Shown piece by piece: positions 59,654-64,000 of a stretch of 64,000 bases of DNA. This stretch comes from Catenaria anguillulae PL171 (lineage: Eukaryota; Blastocladiomycota; Blastocladiomycetes; Blastocladiales; Catenariaceae). Made by a program: the position numbers and the translations under genes. The stretch lies in NCBI GenBank assembly GCA_002102555.1, contig MCFL01000013.1, positions 124,001-188,000 on the forward strand, read 5' to 3'. Below the pieces are notes generated by a model. It did no database searches, was not told where the DNA came from, and worked only from the letters and a program-made list of their open reading frames with translations. Position 1 is the stretch's first letter. Each line of letters opens with the position of its first letter.

Positions 59654-60996
59654 ATGGATACCTGCCTCCTTGAAAAGGCACTGATCCAGCTCTCATCGAC
59701 TGTAAATGGTGTGGCATAGCTCCATCTCTTGTCACCGCAGCCTTCACGTATCTTATGGCGGTGATGTCCACATAGATCTCTGCCTTTCAAGTCAAGTCCA
59801 AATCTTTGAACGGGAACCCACTCCGATCGAGTTTCTTCGCCTCATTCACGCCAATCGTCCTGTCCTCTTCAAAGGTGTGTCCATTGGCATTCACAAGAAG
59901 CCATTGCCTTATACTTCGCAGCCTCACAAGGTTCTTTGATATTGTGTTGTTAGGTGTGGCATCGTCATTTCCCGCGATGCGAAAATGGACGCCAGAGTAC
60001 ATGGCCGCCATCATGCAAGAACGAACCGTCACGGTCTCGCTGACACCGACCGGATTTGCCGACGCTCCACTCGCCAATACGCCATTCTTTGTGGAACCTT
60101 TCGACGCCCGTGTGCCATTCCATTCCGCCATGAATCATCTGATGGATACCCACACCCACGTTCCGGCGGCACCTGAATTGCCGCAGCTGGCGCATGCTAC
60201 TTACTCGCCCATTTCCAAATCCGTCAAAACCGTTGCTACGAATGGTTCGACGACGCCTGTCGCCTACATGCAAACGCAGAATGGGTGCTTGGCCGATCCG
60301 GACGAGTGGAAACCGCTCCTGGATACATGCGACGTCCCGACCGACATTGCGTGGGCATCCGAGGCGCTGGGCGCACAACCGGATGCAGTCAACCTTTGGA
60401 TTGGGCCAGGAGCGGCAGCAACGGCAGTGCACAAGGATCCGTATGAGAATCTGTATGCGGTTGTATCCGGTACAAAGACGTTCAAATTGTGGCCGCCCTC
60501 CGATGCTTGGCGCATGGAAGAGCAGGCCATGGTTCCAGCTCGGTATACGCCCGCGAAAGAGGGCGACTTTCTGAGTTCGAGGTTGTGGTGGACAATCCTG
60601 ATGCGCGGGTACCTTGGATCGTTGCTCCTCCACCTGATGCTCCGTGCATTGAGGTGCAAGTCCATGCTGGCGACATGGTTCGTGTGCTCTTGCCTATTGT
60701 TTGCCCAGTCACATTATTTCCTCAACTCATCATCGCTTACTCATGAACAGCTTTACCTGCCTTCGCAATGGTTTCATGCGGTTTACCAGCGACCGGCCCC
60801 GCCGCAAACGAATCCGATCCACCCACTCGTCATCGCAGTGAATTGGTGGTATGATATCATGGACTACTCGTTCGCTTATGCTCATTTGCAGCTCGTTCGG
60901 TCACTTGGGTATGTCATGAGAACAGGAGATTTACCGAAGGATCATGCCTCAATGCTCTTGGACTCGAGCAGCGATGATGAGGGGGATGGACAGTGA
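59654..60996 (+). CDS. JMJD7: JmjC-domain oxygenase, JMJD7 type
   Basis: Fe(II)/2-oxoglutarate-dependent oxygenase; animal JMJD7 is a lysyl (3S)-hydroxylase of the translation GTPases DRG1/2. Exons are 59654-59708, 59776-59874, 59954-60677 and 60751-60996. They join into VNDLCLSSQVQIFEREPTPIEF, VLFKGVASSFPAMRKW, and HAGDMLYLPSQWFHAV. Cofactor residues are the HKD of TAVHKDPYENLYAVVSG (His, Asp) and the distal His of QWFHAVYQ; KTFKLWPP supplies the family Lys. The C-terminus has IAVNWWYDIMDY and FAYAHLQLVRSLGY. One base is missing near 60571 (GACTTT-CTGAG), between GDF and SEFEVVVDNPDARVPWIV; restored length is 374 residues. Intron 3 has a GTTCGT donor. Confidence 0.92.
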
Positions 60997-61093
60997 GGGT
61001 CCGAGGTGTAAAGTCGAACGTATAGTCTCATAAGTATGGTCCTGGTGTAAACCGAAGTCAGCAACAACGCATTTAAATGTCAACGGAATCCGG

Positions 61094-62718
61094 CTAGTCG
61101 CAGTGCTCTTCCTCGGAAATGTCATCCAAGCGCGACCCTGAATCCGACTTTTTCATCAATGAAAGAGCCGCATCGTGAACCTTGGGGGCATTTCCCTTCC
61201 TATGCAACCAATTCGGCAGCACTTGGGCAATGGCATCCTGAACAATCTTGAGGAAAAGAGTGATCCTCATCCTCGTTTCGACCGTTGTTGCCTGCGACGA
61301 TCTGGCCGCCAACCCGAGAGCAACTGTGCCCAGCAATGATGCGGAGATGACCGCCACAACGCTTGCCCAATTGGTAGTCGGAAAAACGATAGCCATGGAC
61401 AACACCAACAACCACAAGACCGCCACGCCAGCAGCCAGCAGCCGCATCAGTCCTGCCCCCCATTGCGTCCACGGTGGACGAGCCGCTCGGTCATACCGCG
61501 GTGGCTTCACTCCGCGTGCTGCGCCCGACTTGCCGTTCCCACATACAGCGCCTGAAACCGCATCGAGTCTCGACATGTAAGCTGCTGCCCATTTTGCCAG
61601 CGGGTGAGTGCGAATCAGGTCCTTTGCCTCGGCCTTCACCCATGCAGGAAACGCCTCGGGATCTGGCAATGGCAAGCACGCGATAGAGTTGGACGGCACC
61701 GCATGCGGCGGGACAACGGCACACACGATGGGCGCCAAGTAAATCGCGAGCCCGGCGTCCACGGCCGTAGGCACTGGCCGTTGCACATCGACCAAGCTCG
61801 GCACCGGCTCCTCCTTCCCTCGCAAGGGATTCAGCATATCGAGCTTGGCATGTACCTCGTCCAGCACTTGGCGCACTTGATTCATGGCCTTGATTGCCGA
61901 TTCCTTGGTCGGACACGGAAACACAGGCGCCAAGAAGGCATCCCAGATGGCCTTGTGTTTGGGCATGTGAATTGCCCTCGCATACACACGCTTTGTGCTG
62001 GTATTCGCCATGACCACGTGCCAGTACACGGTCTGGCAGTGTGGACGGAGTTTGGTATCGATCAACTCGTCGATTTCCAGGGCCAGCTGAGCGCGATCGG
62101 GGCGATCAGGGAGGACACGGCGGTGCTGGGCGCCAAACATGGCGCGCGCGTAAAGGTTGAGTTGAATTTCCGGAGTTGTGGCGAGAATGCCTGATTGCGC
62201 GAGCAAAGCACGTGTCGTGTCGATTGTGGGTGCATTGGATTGCTGTTGTTTGGGTGGAATGTCTGTTGTGACGAGTGCCGGTAACCGTGGGAAAGTGGCC
62301 GCCCACGAGTCGCGTGAGGCCGGGCGAGCAGTCTTGACGGCGTGGTTCAGGACGCCCAATGCGGACCAAATGTGGACACCCCATGGCACAGTGAAATCAC
62401 GGTAGCCAGTTCCCCAGGTTTCGTAACACCATTGCATTTTGGCTATTTCATTCATGAGGTCAGTTTCAAGAGATTCTGCATTGGCGAGCAAGACAAGTCA
62501 CGAACCCGAAGCCAGATCGCCTAAAACCAAATGCAGCTCGGGCAGCTTGGATGGGTCCACGGTCGTACGCTGTCGTTGCCTCGGACTTGTTTCCGGCTTG
62601 TGTCGTCATCGCTGTCCAGCGCAGCGAGGCGGTCAAAGCGAGAGTAGTCGAAGGGTCGGCTCTTCGTGATCACTGTTGTTGGATTGGCCAACGCGCCGGA
62701 GGATGGTGTCGGTGGCAT
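61094..62718 (-). CDS. Metaxin/Sam37-like mitochondrial outer-membrane protein
   Basis: Candidate subunit of the SAM machinery that inserts beta-barrels in the mitochondrial outer membrane. The glutathione-transferase-like C half fits metaxins: ALEIDELIDTKLRPHCQTVYW, RVYARAIHMPKHK, and VPTAVDAGLAIYLAPIVCAVVP followed by LPDPEAFPAWVKAEA. Two hydrophobic segments follow (LLAAGVAVLWLLVLSMAIVF; ASVVAVISASLLGTVALGL), as in fungal Sam37. The main frame (62475 and below) lacks a good ATG. A start at 62718 (MPPTPSSGALANPTT, SRFDRLAALDSDDD) joins it only with one -1 shift near 62595 plus removal of an in-frame TGA, either by a 30-nt GTTCGT...GCAG intron (62505-62476) or a longer GTACGA...GCAG intron. 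An internal ATG at 62455 is another option. Confidence 0.65.
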
Positions 62719-63020
62719 GGCAAGACGTCAGAAGCGAAAAATGACAAGCAGAGAATGAATTTCCGAGACTAATGTTGAAGATGGTCGCAAGGATTTCATC
62801 GAGTGTGGAGGCCTTCGTTGCCTACGAGCACCGAGGAGGATGAAGGAAGATAACCTGCGACATGCTTACGTTGAATTCGTTCATGACAGCCGGCTGCCTG
62901 CAAACACAATTGCCTGTGGATTTCGGATGACAACAAAAGCTACTGCGGGCCCATTAGACATCATGATACATACTCGCCCTATGGATACCCTTTCAGCCTT
63001 AAATCTCGCCGCAATGAAAC
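62719..63020. promoter_or_regulatory. Divergent intergenic region upstream of receptor 3
   Basis: About 300 bases between two divergent starts; promoter by position only. Confidence 0.35.
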
Positions 63021-64000
63021 ATGGCCACACTGAGGCTGCCATCGATACCATGCTTTGTCAAGACTTCAGTCGCCTTGACTGTCACGGTTGCCCTTATCCT
63101 CGCCCCGACGCTTGCCCACACGCAACAACAATCTCCCGTCATTAACCTGAGGATTGGATCAGTTTTTCCATTCAATTCTCCTGATCCACAATGGCGGGCT
63201 GAATACGTGAGCAGCCGGGAATCACACGTGCTTGGATTTAAGCACGCCCAAGAAGACGGATTCTTGCCCAATGTGAACATTTCGATCATTGAGCGAGATG
63301 CAACAGGTCTTGGTCGTGGCGACGAAGGCAAATCCGTGTATGCTACACTGGGTACGCTGACATTTTGTGCTGTCCATTCGCCTACGGATATGCACCAATC
63401 GGGTATTGCCGGTGTAGACGTGATCAAGCAAGGTGTTGTGGGAATCCTCGGGGGCGGCACAAGCACAGCAGCTGCCCAAATATCCATGGTCTCACGAACT
63501 CTCCGCCTTCCAATTTGCTCCATGATTGCTGGATCGTCCATCCTCAGCAACAAGGTCGACCATCCTTGGTTTTTTCGCTTTCTCTCATCCTCGTCCACCA
63601 TGGCCAAGGCGACCATTGATTTCATCACACAGCGAGCGCAATGGAAACAGTTCAGCCTCTTGACAGAGAGCGGGAACGCTTTTGCAAGTTCATACTCTGC
63701 TGAACTTGTGAGTCTTGCCAAGGCGAACGGGTTAACCATCTTATCCAACACTGTCGTCGGACAGTCAAAAGAGTCCATGGACGACAACTTGCCTCGAATC
63801 CTCGACCAGCTCACAATGTCCGGGACAACCGTTCTTGTGTACATGCTATGGACCGCAGAAGCTGCCAAAGTGATTCAATACTTGCACACCAATCGATGGT
63901 TTGATACCGCACCACCCGGTCGCCCTCGTACCTTACTGGTTATCAACAGCCCGATTCCCGACATGATCAAGCTGTCGCCCACCATGACTGGGTCGGTAAT
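63021..64000 (+). CDS. Class C GPCR-like receptor 3, 5' part, runs off the right edge
   Basis: Third member of the local receptor family. The start at 63021 gives MATLRLPSIPCFVK, then a hydrophobic signal segment (TSVALTVTVALILAPTLAHT). The ligand domain follows: VINLRIGSVFPFNSPDPQW, DGFLPNVNISIIERD, GVVGILGGGTSTAAAQ, CSMIAGSSILSNKVDHPWFF, WKQFSLLTESGNAF and VIQYLHTNRWFD, all aligned with receptor 2. One intron, 63352-63417 (66 nt, GTACGC...GTGTAG), is stop-free and a multiple of three, so the frame stays open to the edge; splicing gives ATLDVIKQGVVG. Two introns present in receptor 2 (after ERIP and within HPW) are absent here. No frame correction is needed. Only the first 300 or so residues are in the window; the 7TM part lies beyond. 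Confidence 0.88.
   Translation, partial: MATLRLPSIPCFVKTSVALTVTVALILAPTLAHTQQQSPVINLRIGSVFPFNSPDPQWRAEYVSSRESHVLGFKHAQEDGFLPNVNISIIERDATGLGRGDEGKSVYATLGTLTFCAVHSPTDMHQSGIAGVDVIKQGVVGILGGGTSTAAAQISMVSRTLRLPICSMIAGSSILSNKVDHPWFFRFLSSSSTMAKATIDFITQRAQWKQFSLLTESGNAFASSYSAELVSLAKANGLTILSNTVVGQSKESMDDNLPRILDQLTMSGTTVLVYMLWTAEAAKVIQYLHTNRWFDTAPPGRPRTLLVINSPIPDMIKLSPTMTGSV

Noticed and set aside
4978-62718. Programmed -1 ribosomal frameshifting as the cause of the shifts
   Set aside because: None of the inspected sites has an X XXY YYZ slippery heptamer followed by an obvious stem, and ten unrelated housekeeping genes would need it. Missing bases are simpler.
62999-63868. Reverse-strand frame of 289 codons opposite receptor 3
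   Set aside because: The + strand frame here is open to the edge and aligns with receptor 2 for its whole length.
1-64000. tRNA genes, rRNA genes, CRISPR arrays, bacterial operons
   Set aside because: No B-box (GGTTCGANTC) in a plausible cloverleaf was found by eye, no rRNA sequence, no spaced direct repeats; gene structure is eukaryotic throughout. A tRNA scan could still find one I missed.

Overview
This window reads as nuclear DNA of a flagellated (zoosporic) fungus, most likely a chytrid or blastocladiomycete. The grounds are 60-90 nt GT-AG introns, Kozak-type starts, fungal-type PUT1, GUP1 and S1/P1 genes, an intraflagellar-transport gene (IFT70), and class C receptors and a JMJD7 gene that most higher fungi lack. 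The phylum call is inference; no rRNA or other marker gene is present. I find no CRISPR array, rRNA, clear tRNA or intact transposon.

Layout. 1-10 kb: the 5' end of a gene leaving the left edge, a DALR-domain (DALRD3-like) protein, mitochondrial proline dehydrogenase, the MBOAT protein GUP1, and a six-exon CAMK-type kinase. 10-13 kb: a 3 kb stretch without a convincing gene. 13-20 kb: an MFS transporter, the Golgi GTPase ARFRP1, N-myristoyltransferase and the geranylgeranyltransferase-I beta subunit (eight exons). 21.9-28.6 kb: three tandem secreted S1/P1-type zinc nucleases, each with a variable low-complexity insert inside the catalytic domain. 28.9-41 kb: the PP2A activator PTPA, COG3, ribosomal protein uL22 (RPL17) inside a pair of inverted repeats, a ZNF277-type zinc-finger protein and IFT70. 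41-53 kb: a secreted Thr/Val-rich protein, a class C GPCR, Aurora kinase and a second class C GPCR. 53.9-64 kb: an unknown acidic protein, a disordered and possibly ciliary protein, JMJD7, a metaxin/Sam37-like protein and the 5' part of a third class C GPCR that runs off the right edge.

How the genes relate. Most are housekeeping genes in mixed orientation with no operon logic. Two themes recur: membrane traffic and lipid modification (GUP1, ARFRP1, NMT, GGTase-I beta, COG3), and environmental sensing or digestion (nucleases, secreted protein, class C receptors). Two local families, the nucleases and the receptors, look like recent tandem expansions.

A window-wide oddity is that about ten otherwise conserved genes can be read through only by adding one base at one or more points, and every such shift is of the same -1 type, often at a homopolymer. 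I read this mainly as deletion-type consensus error. Coordinates of affected genes span the whole locus and the shifts are named. Splice sites were placed by hand and checked by summing exon lengths to multiples of three.
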